Origin: Candidatus Omnitrophota bacterium
GTDB lineage: Bacteria; Omnitrophota; 4484-213
Length of the DNA: 15,767 nucleotides
Direction of reading: 5' to 3'
NCBI GenBank assembly: GCA_030640885.1
Contig: DAOWIN010000079.1
Coordinates: forward strand, 1 to 15,767
The notes beneath the pieces were generated by a model, which worked only from the letters and a program-made list of their open reading frames with translations, was not told where the DNA came from and made no database searches. The first letter of the stretch is position 1. Each line of letters opens with the position of its first letter. The translations under genes were made by a program, and so were the position numbers. This document shows, one piece after another, positions 7,303-13,108 of this stretch.

Positions 7303-7695
7303 TTACGATAAAACGATTAGAGCTTTATCATTGTCCTCAGCTTTTAAAATAAGGCGACAAGGAGAATTACCCTCAGAAACACTTCCATAACAATATAGAA
7401 GGTTAACCCCGGCTGATTTTAACTTTGTCCCAATCTGGTTTAAAACGCCTATCTCGTTTTCTAAATCAATCCTTATCGCTTCTGTCTCCTCAACCTGCCA
7501 TTCCTTGTCTTTAAGCGTAGGAATAACCTTTGCATTATCTGAGGTAACAAGATAAAAAATTGCCTTGCCTTCCCAACTGTAAGCAGTAATTGCTTCAATA
7601 TTTACATTTGCCTCTGTTATCACTTGGGTTAGTTCCGAAAGCATACCCACCCTGTCCTCTGTGCTTACAATTAACTGTTCTACTTTTTCAACCAT
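7303..7695 (-). CDS. Tandem ACT-domain protein
   Basis: A 130-aa protein made of two ACT-type ligand-binding folds. The first is EQLIVSTEDRVGMLSELTQV followed by ITEANVNIEAITAY (6-39). The second is AIRIDLENEIGVLNQIGTKL followed by KSAGVNLLYCYGSVSEG (73-109). ACT domains often bind amino acids and regulate enzymes; no catalytic domain is attached here, so it is a regulatory or sensor protein of unknown target. The ATG is preceded by AAGGAGG, which belongs to palindromic repeat copy B. It is the first gene after the promoter at 7814-7841 and appears to head the run that leads through EF-like, MBL, HIT and guaA to purS and purQ. Confidence 0.88.
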   Translation of the reverse strand: MVEKVEQLIVSTEDRVGMLSELTQVITEANVNIEAITAYSWEGKAIFYLVTSDNAKVIPTLKDKEWQVEETEAIRIDLENEIGVLNQIGTKLKSAGVNLLYCYGSVSEGNSPCRLILKAEDNDKALIVLS

Positions 7696-7699
7696 TTTT

Positions 7700-7734
7700 C
7701 CTCCTTGCTATCCGCCTGAGGCGAATAACTGATT
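7700..7734 (-). repeat. RBS-associated palindromic repeat, copy B (before ACT gene)
   Basis: Minus-strand reading: AATCAGTTATTCGCCTCAGG, then CGGATAGCAAGGAGG, then AAAAATGG-type start context. The core CGCCTCAGGCG is palindromic, and AAGGAGG is the Shine-Dalgarno for the ACT-domain gene. It is of the same subtype as copy C (GGATAGCAAGGAG right flank). Confidence 0.8.
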
Positions 7735-7785
7735 ACACAGATTAACCCCGTTAAAAAATCCTTGTAATTTTTCTGAAATCTGTGT
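7735..7785. repeat. 9-bp inverted repeat in the ACT-gene leader, with a CCCCGTTA-type core
   Basis: ACACAGATT at 7735-7743 is the exact inverse complement of AATCTGTGT at 7777-7785. Between them is AACCCCGTTAAAAAATCC, nearly the same as AACCCCGTTAGAAATCC at 10091-10107 near copy C. This indicates that the two loci share a composite element larger than the palindrome. Confidence 0.65.
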
Positions 7786-7813
7786 CCTCAAGCGTCCTTC
7801 TTATAACGCCTTT

Positions 7814-7841
7814 ATTATACCACAAAATTAATTATAAACAA
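7814..7841 (-). promoter_or_regulatory. Sigma70-type promoter for the ACT-to-purine gene run
   Basis: On the minus strand, TTGTTT (7836-7841) is followed by a 16-nt spacer and a perfect TATAAT (7814-7819). The -35 overlaps the stop region of the upstream DNA glycosylase gene, and transcription would begin near 7807. The leader to the ACT gene then holds the inverted repeat and palindrome copy B. Confidence 0.6.
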
Positions 7842-8530
7842 ATTTTCTCTTCGTTATTAACGGGTGACTGATAACTGGTGACTTTCTTTAACGGACAACG
7901 CCGGCACTCGGGTTTCCTTTTTTTGCAAATCTCTTTTCCTAAACGCACAAAAAGGGCGTGAAATTCGTTGAATAATTCAGAATCTAATGGAAGGTTTTGC
8001 ATAAAAAGTTGCTGGATTTCTTCATAATCCGCTTTTTCAGAAATTAACTGTTGGCGAAACAATATCCGTTGTGTATAGGCGTCAATCACAAAAATAGGCT
8101 TATCTGCCGCATAAAGTAAAATGGAATCGGCCGTCTCGTTGCCTATACCTTTAATTTCTAACAACTGCGGACGCAATAGATGCATTTCTTTACTAAACAT
8201 TTTCTCAAGATTTCCACAATAATTGCTAAAAAGAAAATCTATAAACGCTTTTAACTTTTTTGCTTTTTGATTAAAATAACCGCTATGCCGAATTTTATCA
8301 GCCAATTTTTCCAACGGAATATCTTTTAAAGCTCGCGGTGAAAGCAAGTTTTCTTTTTTGAGATTGCCAATCGCTTTTTCTACATTTATCCAGCTCGTAT
8401 TTTGAGTTAGAATTGCGCCAATAATCACCTCAAAGGGCGTTTCCCCCGGCCACCAATTCTGGGCGCCAAATGCTTGGTAAAGCCGCCGATAAATTGTTTT
8501 CAATATTTTACTTTTATCTTGTAAAGACAT
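7832..8530 (-). CDS. Endonuclease III-superfamily DNA glycosylase, COG2231/MagIII-like
   Basis: The 232-aa protein has an HhH-GPD base-excision glycosylase fold. It starts near NWWPGETPFEVIIGAILTQN (25-44), has the helix-hairpin-helix LLEIKGIGNETADSILLYAA (123-142), and the catalytic Asp in FVIDAYTQRI (Asp150). The Lys used by bifunctional EndoIII as a lyase is replaced in the NETAD segment, so a monofunctional glycosylase is expected. The known COG2231 member MagIII of Helicobacter removes 3-methyladenine; the substrate here is inferred only. The C-terminal cluster has Cys202, Cys209 and Cys212 in the EndoIII spacing C-x6-C-x2-C, but the fourth Cys, expected at 218, is Thr. The tail from residue 217 is encoded by heptamer repeats, so the native end seems to have been overwritten. 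Confidence 0.9.
   Translation of the reverse strand: MSLQDKSKILKTIYRRLYQAFGAQNWWPGETPFEVIIGAILTQNTSWINVEKAIGNLKKENLLSPRALKDIPLEKLADKIRHSGYFNQKAKKLKAFIDFLFSNYCGNLEKMFSKEMHLLRPQLLEIKGIGNETADSILLYAADKPIFVIDAYTQRILFRQQLISEKADYEEIQQLFMQNLPLDSELFNEFHALFVRLGKEICKKRKPECRRCPLKKVTSYQSPVNNEEKICL
7863..7883. repeat. Heptameric repeat inside the 3' end of the DNA glycosylase gene
   Basis: Three consecutive units on the plus strand: GGTGACT, GATAACT, GGTGACT. They are related to the units at 11381-11416. On the coding strand they specify roughly residues 217-223 (VTSYQSP) of the glycosylase, at the point where the iron-sulfur motif loses its last Cys. Confidence 0.75.
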
Positions 8531-8553
8531 TTCGGTTTATTAATTCTTTTTAA

Positions 8554-9495
8554 TTATGTAATTTTGGGGATAGAAATGTCTGCTATAATCAATTCTCCGC
8601 TATACACAGGTCCCTCATTTTTGACAAAGCCCGTTTTAGGAAAGGCAAAGGTAATTGTTTTTGTAGCTTTTATGCAAACGCCAAGCACTTTTCCCTCTGT
8701 TGCTTCTAAACCGGAAGGCACATCTACCGCTAAAATTGGTTTCTTAGACTCATTGATCAATTCAATAATCCTTTTATAAGGTTCTCCGAGTTCGCCCGAT
8801 AAGCCAATTCCAAATATTGCATCTATTATCAATCCTGTTTTTTTTAACTCGCTCTCAAAGGAACAAAAATCCTCTTTGTGTTCTAAAATTTTGATCACCA
8901 TGCCCATATTCTCTAAAATTTTATAATTAATTTTTGCATTTTCTTTTAACTTCTCAGGGTTCCCCAATAAAAACACATCTACATCCACCCCATTATTTAT
9001 TAAATGCCTAGCACAGACAAAACCATCACCTGCGTTATTTCCTTTACCGCAAACGCAAATTACCTTTTTATTTACCTCTTTAGACAGCATATTAAGAGCA
9101 ATCTGAAAAGCCGCCCGCCCGGCATTTTCCATTAACACAATAGCAGAAATGCCAAATTTTTCCTGGGCGAGCTTATCTATTTCCTGCATCTCTTGAGAGG
9201 TTATGTATTTTTGCTGCTGAATACAACCTTTAGATGAGAAAGATTTGCTATATCTAATTTTCATCGTTACAATCAAAAGGGATAAAACAAACATAGTTGC
9301 GTTAGCCAATATTATCGGCAGTTCTCTTATCAATATTCCGTAAACCAGCCACAGCAATACACCGATAGAAAGCACAACAAATGTTATCAAGGATAAATCT
9401 TCAGCCCGCTTTGTTTGAAAAATCTTTATAAGTTGCGGCAGAAAAGAAATTGTGCATAAAATACCTGCCACTATCCCCAGTATTAAACTTATCAT
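8554..9495 (-). CDS. SemiSWEET (PQ-loop) - NAD(P)H-hydrate epimerase fusion
   Basis: A single 313-aa ORF joins two known families. Residues 1-85 form a complete SemiSWEET half-transporter with three membrane helices (about 2-25, 34-55, 58-80), the PQ motif FLPQ at 18-21, and Trp49 and Asn65 where sugar-contacting residues occur in SemiSWEETs. A short basic linker (80-94, KIRYSKSFSSKG) leads to an NnrE/YjeF_N domain: KYITSQEMQEIDKLA (96-110), LMENAGRAAF (121-130), CGKGNNAGDGFV (149-160), DAIFGIGLSG (225-234) and AVDVPSGLEATEG (256-268). NnrE repairs damaged NAD(P)HX by epimerisation; the dehydratase partner domain NnrD is absent. Expected topology puts the epimerase in the cytosol. No stop or usual start codon lies at the junction. 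The ATG has a GGGAG ribosome site. Confidence 0.9.
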   Translation of the reverse strand: MISLILGIVAGILCTISFLPQLIKIFQTKRAEDLSLITFVVLSIGVLLWLVYGILIRELPIILANATMFVLSLLIVTMKIRYSKSFSSKGCIQQQKYITSQEMQEIDKLAQEKFGISAIVLMENAGRAAFQIALNMLSKEVNKKVICVCGKGNNAGDGFVCARHLINNGVDVDVFLLGNPEKLKENAKINYKILENMGMVIKILEHKEDFCSFESELKKTGLIIDAIFGIGLSGELGEPYKRIIELINESKKPILAVDVPSGLEATEGKVLGVCIKATKTITFAFPKTGFVKNEGPVYSGELIIADISIPKIT

Positions 9496-9516
9496 TACAA
9501 AACTCCCTTTCGCATC

Positions 9517-9990
9517 TTATCCCAAAATTTTCTTTACTAAATCTGCAAACCTTTCGGCAAATCTTATGCAATTCTTTCTTGCCCTTTCATCCAAGCCTCC
9601 AATTGCCACTGGACCATAATGGTCGCCTTGCGAGTCTCCCTGAATAACCATTCCATGAATGAGCATAGCTTCCAAGATACTCATAATAGCAGTTTCATTT
9701 CCCCCGCCAATATGATTAGAAGAGGTAAAGGCACCTCCTATTTTTCCATTTAACTTTCCATGCAGGATTACACTTTCATCTAATAACTTTTTAACTTGGC
9801 AAGAACAGGTTCCATAGTAAGTAGGTGTTCCGAAAATCAAACCTTCGTAACTCAACAAATCTTTTGCCTTTATCTCTTCAACCGGTCTGAGATGAGCCTT
9901 TAACCCCTGTTTCTCAATAGTTTCAGCGATTAATTCAGCCATCTGTTTAGTATTCCCCGTTTTTGAATAATAACCAACTAATACCTTCAT
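9517..9990 (-). CDS. Flavodoxin-family protein (WrbA/flavodoxin-like FMN protein)
   Basis: A 157-aa FMN-binding fold. The phosphate-binding loop is YYSKTGNTKQMAELI (8-22), the standard flavodoxin P-loop. LIFGTPTYYGTCSCQVKKLL (51-70) and GGAFTSSNHIGGGNETAI (86-103) match the flavin isoalloxazine-binding regions of flavodoxin/WrbA proteins. WrbA-like members reduce quinones with NAD(P)H; simple flavodoxins shuttle electrons; this length fits either and the sequence does not decide. The start is preceded by AAGGAGAC, part of palindromic repeat copy C. The leader of this gene is unusually long and structured. The SemiSWEET-NnrE fusion follows after 21 nt and may be co-transcribed. Confidence 0.9.
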   Translation of the reverse strand: MKVLVGYYSKTGNTKQMAELIAETIEKQGLKAHLRPVEEIKAKDLLSYEGLIFGTPTYYGTCSCQVKKLLDESVILHGKLNGKIGGAFTSSNHIGGGNETAIMSILEAMLIHGMVIQGDSQGDHYGPVAIGGLDERARKNCIRFAERFADLVKKILG

Positions 9991-9995
9991 TTTTG

Positions 9996-10030
9996 TCTCC
10001 TTGCTATCCGCCTCAGGCGGATAGCTGATT
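9996..10030 (-). repeat. RBS-associated palindromic repeat, copy C (before flavodoxin gene)
   Basis: This is the most regular copy: two perfect 11-nt arms (GCTATCCGCCT and AGGCGGATAGC) around a single central base, at 10004-10026 on the plus strand. On the minus strand the right arm runs into AAGGAG, the Shine-Dalgarno of the flavodoxin gene. Confidence 0.85.
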
Positions 10031-10034
10031 ATCT

Positions 10035-10089
10035 ACCCTGTTAAATAATCCGCTATGACGGATTGCCACGAAGTGGCATTTAACAGGGT
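10035..10089 (-). repeat. Perfect three-way-junction inverted repeat in the flavodoxin leader
   Basis: Three stems fit together with no unpaired base at the junction. The outer stem is ACCCTGTTAAAT (10035-10046) with ATTTAACAGGGT (10078-10089), 12 perfect pairs. Inside are AATCCG-CTATGA-CGGATT (10047-10064) and GCCAC-GAA-GTGGC (10065-10077). On the minus-strand RNA the second hairpin has a UUC loop closed by C-G. It lies between the promoter at 10174-10201 and the start at 9990, so it would be transcribed as part of the 5' leader. It is not a tRNA. Confidence 0.85.
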
Positions 10090-10092
10090 GAA

Positions 10093-10222
10093 CCCCGTTA
10101 GAAATCCTGTTAGAAAAAATTTTAGGAAATTTTTTTCTATTGCTTAAAAAAAACATCAAGCATAAAACCTTTCTTTATAATAAACTAAAGCTTAGCGGCA
10201 AAAACACGAACTTCTAACGGGG
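10093..10222. repeat. Long-range 11-bp inverted repeat in the same intergenic region
   Basis: CCCCGTTAGAA (10093-10103) is the exact inverse complement of TTCTAACGGGG (10212-10222). The 108 nt between hold an A/T-rich hairpin (AGAAAAAATTT near 10112 against AAATTTTTTTCT near 10128) and a promoter. The left arm resembles the AACCCCGTTA sequence at 7744-7753. It may mark the ends of an inserted miniature element. Confidence 0.6.
10174..10201 (-). promoter_or_regulatory. Sigma70-like promoter for the flavodoxin gene
   Basis: On the minus strand TTGCCG (10196-10201), a 16-nt spacer and TATAAA (10174-10179) form a reasonable promoter. Transcription from near 10167 would give a leader of about 175 nt that includes the A/T hairpin, the three-way junction and copy C. 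The match is good but not perfect, so this is a prediction. Confidence 0.45.
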
Positions 10223-10254
10223 CAAGCAGATTAAAATAGATTACACAGATTTTA

Positions 10255-10279
10255 ACCAGTAGGTGAAACACCAGTAGGT
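10255..10279. repeat. Direct repeat ACCAGTAGGT, two copies, 15-nt period
   Basis: ACCAGTAGGT is present at 10255-10264 and 10270-10279, separated by GAAAC. GGTGAAACACC between them can also form a small hairpin. Just upstream, GATTACACAGATTT (10239-10252) repeats the GATTACACAGATT at 7731-7743. The rest of 10280-10338 shows no gene. Confidence 0.7.
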
Positions 10280-10338
10280 CTACGAAAAGATTACAGCGAT
10301 TTTCAGACATACCGAGTTTTATAAAGTTTTCTTAGAGT

Positions 10339-10776
10339 CTATCTTCTTTTATATTTCCCTCTTAAGAGTGCTTCTTCAATGATACAGTCTTTGATTGCTT
10401 CTTCGAATTCTCTTTTTATTACTCCTTCTCCTAAATCCAATTTTTTACTTAAAGCATATAGTTTAAACCTGTAGGTGTGGTCTCCACTTGGTGGGCAAGG
10501 ACCTCCGTATCCGATTCTACCGAAATCTGTTCTACCCTCTATACCTTGAGGTTTAATGCCTTCTAGAATCTTTGTTGTATCTTTGGGGATATTCCAAACT
10601 ATCCAGTGAGTAAATACTCCCATTGGTGCATCAGGGTCATCCATTACCAAAGCTAAACTTTCAGTTTCTTGAGAAACATCACTTATTTCCAAAGAAGGAG
10701 AAATATTATCTCCGTCACAAGTATATTTGGAAGGGATATACTCTTCGGCTCTAAAAGCAGAACTCATTAACTTCAT
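10339..10776 (-). CDS. YbhB/YbcL-family (PEBP, Raf kinase inhibitor-like) protein
   Basis: A 145-aa cytoplasmic member of the phosphatidylethanolamine-binding protein family. It has the bacterial signature ISPSLEISDV (25-34), the ligand-pocket motif DDPDAP (46-51), THWIVWNIP (56-64) and GGPCPPSGDHTYRFKLYAL (91-109). Bacterial members have no agreed biochemical role; ligand binding is assumed from structure. The ATG overlaps the end of the SixA gene by 4 nt and its Shine-Dalgarno (GGAGGTGA) lies in the last SixA codons, so expression is coupled. No signal peptide is visible. The ending EEALLRGKYKRR is typical for the family. Confidence 0.95.
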   Translation of the reverse strand: MKLMSSAFRAEEYIPSKYTCDGDNISPSLEISDVSQETESLALVMDDPDAPMGVFTHWIVWNIPKDTTKILEGIKPQGIEGRTDFGRIGYGGPCPPSGDHTYRFKLYALSKKLDLGEGVIKREFEEAIKDCIIEEALLRGKYKRR

Positions 10777-11240
10777 TTTCTGTCACCTCCTTCTGCCAAA
10801 TAAGGAACCAACATCCACAAAAGATGCCAATTCTCCTCTTTCTCTAGGCAAACAACTCCCCCAGGATAGAATTTAATTAAATTTAAGTTTTCATTTCCTG
10901 ATAAAAGCAAGCAAGCCAAACTTGTTAAAAAGGGTAAGTGTCCAACAAACATTAAATCTAAATTAGCTTTAGCAATTTCCCGGGGAAATTTTTCAACTGG
11001 GTCAAGAGGACTTAAATCTTCTCTTTCAATCAAATCTTTTGCTAAACCCACCCTTTTAAAAATTTGGGCAGTTTCAATTGCTCTTAGCTTTTTGCTATGC
11101 CAAATACAATCTACTTTAACTTTCTCCTTTAAGAAATTCGCCATTTTAAAAACATCTGCTCTACCCTTTTCAGATAATTGTCTTTCAGAAGCAATTTCTT
11201 TAGATAAAGCTTCTCCATGTTGAACTAAATATAATCTCAT
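10773..11240 (-). CDS. SixA-like phosphohistidine phosphatase (histidine phosphatase superfamily)
   Basis: A 155-aa protein of the short SixA type, which removes phosphate from phosphohistidine in signalling proteins. It begins MRLYLVQHGEALSKE with catalytic His8. The usual RHG is QHG here, a variant I associate with this subfamily. ERQLSEKGRADV (18-29) matches the conserved R-x-L-[ST]-x-x-G block. The SKKLRAIETAQIF segment (49-61) has the second conserved Arg and FVGHLPFL (98-105) the second catalytic His. No membrane or signal segment is seen. The start lies behind repeat copy D, whose purine tail AAGGAGG is the Shine-Dalgarno. The pairing with YbhB is tight; whether they act together is unknown. 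Confidence 0.9.
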   Translation of the reverse strand: MRLYLVQHGEALSKEIASERQLSEKGRADVFKMANFLKEKVKVDCIWHSKKLRAIETAQIFKRVGLAKDLIEREDLSPLDPVEKFPREIAKANLDLMFVGHLPFLTSLACLLLSGNENLNLIKFYPGGVVCLEKEENWHLLWMLVPYLAEGGDRK

Positions 11241-11243
11241 CTT

Positions 11244-11276
11244 GCCTCCTTTCCTTTCTCCCGCCTAAGGCGGGAG
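11244..11276 (-). repeat. RBS-associated palindromic repeat, copy D (before sixA-like gene)
   Basis: CTCCCGCCTAAGGCGGGAG (11258-11276) is a perfect palindrome with 9-nt arms. On the minus strand it runs into AAAGGAAAGGAGGC and then the ATG at 11240. Adjacent plus-strand sequence (11277-11350) has another GC-rich inverted pair, CCGCC at 11300 and GGCGG near 11322, plus AGGATAGGTC near 11341, whose complement appears beside copy E as GACCTATCCT. Confidence 0.85.
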
Positions 11277-11380
11277 AACCTGTGAGAGTGAGCGCGTGTC
11301 CGCCGAAGCCCGTGGGGCGAAGGCGGAAAGCGAACGGAGCAGGATAGGTCTTCTTTTATACTCTTTTCTTGTTCTTCACT

Positions 11381-11416
11381 TGTGACTTTGTAACTTGTGA
11401 CTGGCAACTGGTGTCT
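11381..11416. repeat. Heptameric repeat array upstream of the sixA-like gene
   Basis: Plus-strand units TGTGACT, TTGTAACT (one base longer), TGTGACT, GGCAACT, GGTGTCT follow one another. The array shares GTGACT and AACT units with that inside the glycosylase gene. An open frame of 65 codons across this spacer (11237-11434) is an accident of the repeats and not a gene. 11417-11524 holds only small hairpins such as ATTCCAA-TTGGAAT near 11491. Confidence 0.7.
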
Positions 11417-11524
11417 TTCTTTTCCATTTGACATAGAATGTCTTTTTTACTCAAATCCATCTTTTCGGTTCGCTTTTGCCTTTTTCAACTAATTCCAATG
11501 CGGATTTGGAATACGCATTTGCAA

Positions 11525-12235
11525 CTATATGCTTTCCTCTACTGCTTTCATTCTACTTGATATATTATGCAACATGGCAAGGAGTTCAATGATTAAATTT
11601 TTATGTCTAAGATAATGTGGTTTAAGCCTGCGTAAAGCTTTAAGTGATTCATTGATTGCTTTTTTGCAGATTGCAAATTGGGCAACAGTATCACAAAGCA
11701 AAAATTCATCTTTGTAGTTGGACTCGCAAAATCCAGATAGTACCCCATGTAATTTTCTCGCTAAAAGTATATCATACCAAGCAATTGCTTCAAGATCATA
11801 AGCAAGTTCAGATTTAATTCCTTTTTCATTGAAAAATGTGTCTTTCAAAAACTCCTCTGCTCTTTTGCAATACCGCCTTGCTGTAGTATAGAGAAACTTA
11901 TTCTCGCCAAGATCAAAATTTTGTTTTACTTTTTTAAATTCCGGAATCTCAATTCCCCCAAACTCCATTCCATTATCTTCTGTAAATTGTTCGATCTTTT
12001 TTTCTGTATCTTCAAATTGCTTTCTTATAACCTCTTTGGTTATTTCAGGGTCCCCCGGCTCTTTGCCGTGAGCAATACAGGTTATTTTTTGTTCAAATTC
12101 ATTCTGATAAAGTTTGCAGTATATTTGCTTCTCATAAGAACAACGGTTGCACCAACGGTCGCAAAAATTATACGGCGATTTTTTCTCAAGTTTAATGTTT
12201 TTTTCTATTATCCTTTTCAGTCGTTCACTTTTCAA
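11525..12235 (-). CDS. Hypothetical protein with N-terminal Cys motif (CxxxCxxCx7C)
   Basis: A 236-aa protein not assigned to a named family. It starts with TTG at 12233-12235 behind a strong AAGGAGGT Shine-Dalgarno eight bases away. The N-terminus holds SPYNFCDRWCNRCSYEKQIY (20-39) with Cys25, Cys29, Cys32 and Cys40, similar to the C-D-x-W-C-x-R-C motif seen in many uncharacterised bacterial proteins and likely to bind zinc or an iron-sulfur cluster. The rest is rich in Lys/Glu and mainly helical: a probable coiled stretch at about 67-90, then LYTTARRYCKRAEEFLKDTF and several long helices up to the end. No membrane segment. It is flanked on both sides by repeat-rich spacers, so it is probably transcribed alone. 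Confidence 0.8.
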   Translation of the reverse strand: MKSERLKRIIEKNIKLEKKSPYNFCDRWCNRCSYEKQIYCKLYQNEFEQKITCIAHGKEPGDPEITKEVIRKQFEDTEKKIEQFTEDNGMEFGGIEIPEFKKVKQNFDLGENKFLYTTARRYCKRAEEFLKDTFFNEKGIKSELAYDLEAIAWYDILLARKLHGVLSGFCESNYKDEFLLCDTVAQFAICKKAINESLKALRRLKPHYLRHKNLIIELLAMLHNISSRMKAVEESI

Positions 12236-12518
12236 TGTAATTCACCTCCTTACAAATTTGTGCTCTTCACGAAACTCGTAGCATATCGTTTAAGGTTGTA
12301 GATACTCGTATCGATGCTCGTTGTAGAAACTTGAAGCTCGATTTTCTTACATTTTAAGCCCAATTCAGCGTCCAGTTTCCCCTCCAAGCCTCCAGTTTCG
12401 CTACCAACTTCAACAACAATAAACCAGTTTCATACCTTCACCCTATTGCGGAACAAATTTCGCTGTATTTATATCAGCGACAGATTCGACAGAGACTGTT
12501 TAAAAAGCAATGTTTGTT
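12236..12518. other. Repeat-rich spacer with degenerate heptads, no gene supported
   Basis: The plus strand has CAGTTTC three times (about 12373, 12392, 12434), with CAGCGTC and CAAGCCT spacers that look like worn heptads. At 12270-12340 there are related GAAACTC, GATACTC, GATGCTC and GAAGCTC units and the small palindrome GATACTCGTATC (12300-12311). One minus-strand frame stays open for about 60 codons, ending at the Shine-Dalgarno of the next gene, but it lacks a usual start and its composition follows the repeats, so I do not call it. No convincing terminator was seen after the DUF167 gene. Confidence 0.5.
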
Positions 12519-12743
12519 TTAGATTAATTTCTTAATGAGTTTATTCCTTGTCTTTTCTCCTCTTATAATTTTCAACTCAGATTTCTTACAACTGAAATGT
12601 TTGGCTAAAATTTCCAAAAGCCGCTTATTTGCCTTTCCTTCAACGGGCGGCGCAGTGAGATAAACCTTAAATCCCTCATCTTCCTTTTTGATTTCATTTC
12701 TTTTGGCATTAGAAATTACTTTTACCTGAACAATATTAGACAT
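12519..12743 (-). CDS. DUF167 (YggU-family) protein
   Basis: A 74-aa protein starting at the ATG 12741-12743 (MSNIVQVKVISNAKRNEIKK). The earlier in-frame ATG at 12767 would add eight residues buried in the upstream gene and is less likely. The DUF167 signature is clear: FKVYLTAPPVEGKANKRLLE (27-46), then LAKHFSCKKSELKIIRGEKT, RNKLIKKL, with the invariant A-P-P-V-x-G-K-A-N core. Function is unknown. The start overlaps the end of the DUF192 gene by 8 nt, so translation is coupled. Confidence 0.93.
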   Translation of the reverse strand: MSNIVQVKVISNAKRNEIKKEDEGFKVYLTAPPVEGKANKRLLEILAKHFSCKKSELKIIRGEKTRNKLIKKLI

Positions 12744-13089
12744 TATTCTGCACTGCAAGCACATCACCGCATTTCACTTTTTTTATTGCAGCAAGCCCGC
12801 TTACACATTCTATAACACAAAATGCGCCTTTGCAAAAAACCATTCTTGATGGTTTCAACCCCTGACAAATCCTTAACACACGCATATTTTTATTAAGAAA
12901 TACCACATCAATAGGAAAACGCATAAAAAAGGTGTGTATCGCAGAAGCATTATAAAATATTAGCGCATTTTCTTCACTTATTTCCTTTCTAAACATAAGC
13001 CCGCACAATTTTGAGAAAAATCTTATCTTTTTTTGGGCTTTAGAAAATAAAAGAGCATTATTGCTTTGGTTAATTACCCTAAAATACAT
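12736..13089 (-). CDS. DUF192 (COG1430) protein
   Basis: A 117-aa protein of the DUF192 family, whose function is not established. The landmarks are KLCGLMFRKEISEENALIFY (27-46), corresponding to the family's R-G-L-M-x-R start block; IHTFFMRFPIDVVFLNKNM (51-69), corresponding to the H-x-F-x-M-x-F-P-I-D-x-x-F-L motif; and CFVIECVSG-type ending ahead of KVKCGDVLAV. Unlike many family members there is no signal peptide; the N-terminus MYFRVINQSNNALL looks cytoplasmic. The Gly usual in RGLM is kept as CGLM. It sits between a 54-aa peptide gene and DUF167 and is probably part of the cyclophilin operon. Confidence 0.9.
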   Translation of the reverse strand: MYFRVINQSNNALLFSKAQKKIRFFSKLCGLMFRKEISEENALIFYNASAIHTFFMRFPIDVVFLNKNMRVLRICQGLKPSRMVFCKGAFCVIECVSGLAAIKKVKCGDVLAVQNNV

Positions 13090-13108
13090 ATTTCCACAAT
13101 GTTAAAAA

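Noticed and set aside
10035..10089. Cloverleaf-like fold as a tRNA
   Set aside because: It has only three stems, no anticodon arm of proper size and no T-loop or CCA context.
11237..11434. 65-codon minus-strand frame upstream of the sixA-like gene
   Set aside because: It is made of the heptamer array, GC-rich inverted repeats and palindrome copy D, and it lacks protein-like composition.
11434..11456. GACAT-AGA-ATGTC followed by six T as a plus-strand terminator
   Set aside because: The stem is only 5 bp and A/T-rich, and no plus-strand gene ends there.
11921..12301. 126-codon plus-strand open frame
   Set aside because: Antisense to the Cys-motif protein, which has a strong ribosome site and a coherent sequence.
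12250..12440. Minus-strand frame of about 60 codons ending near the start of the Cys-motif gene
   Set aside because: No usual start codon, and the residues follow the degenerate heptads.
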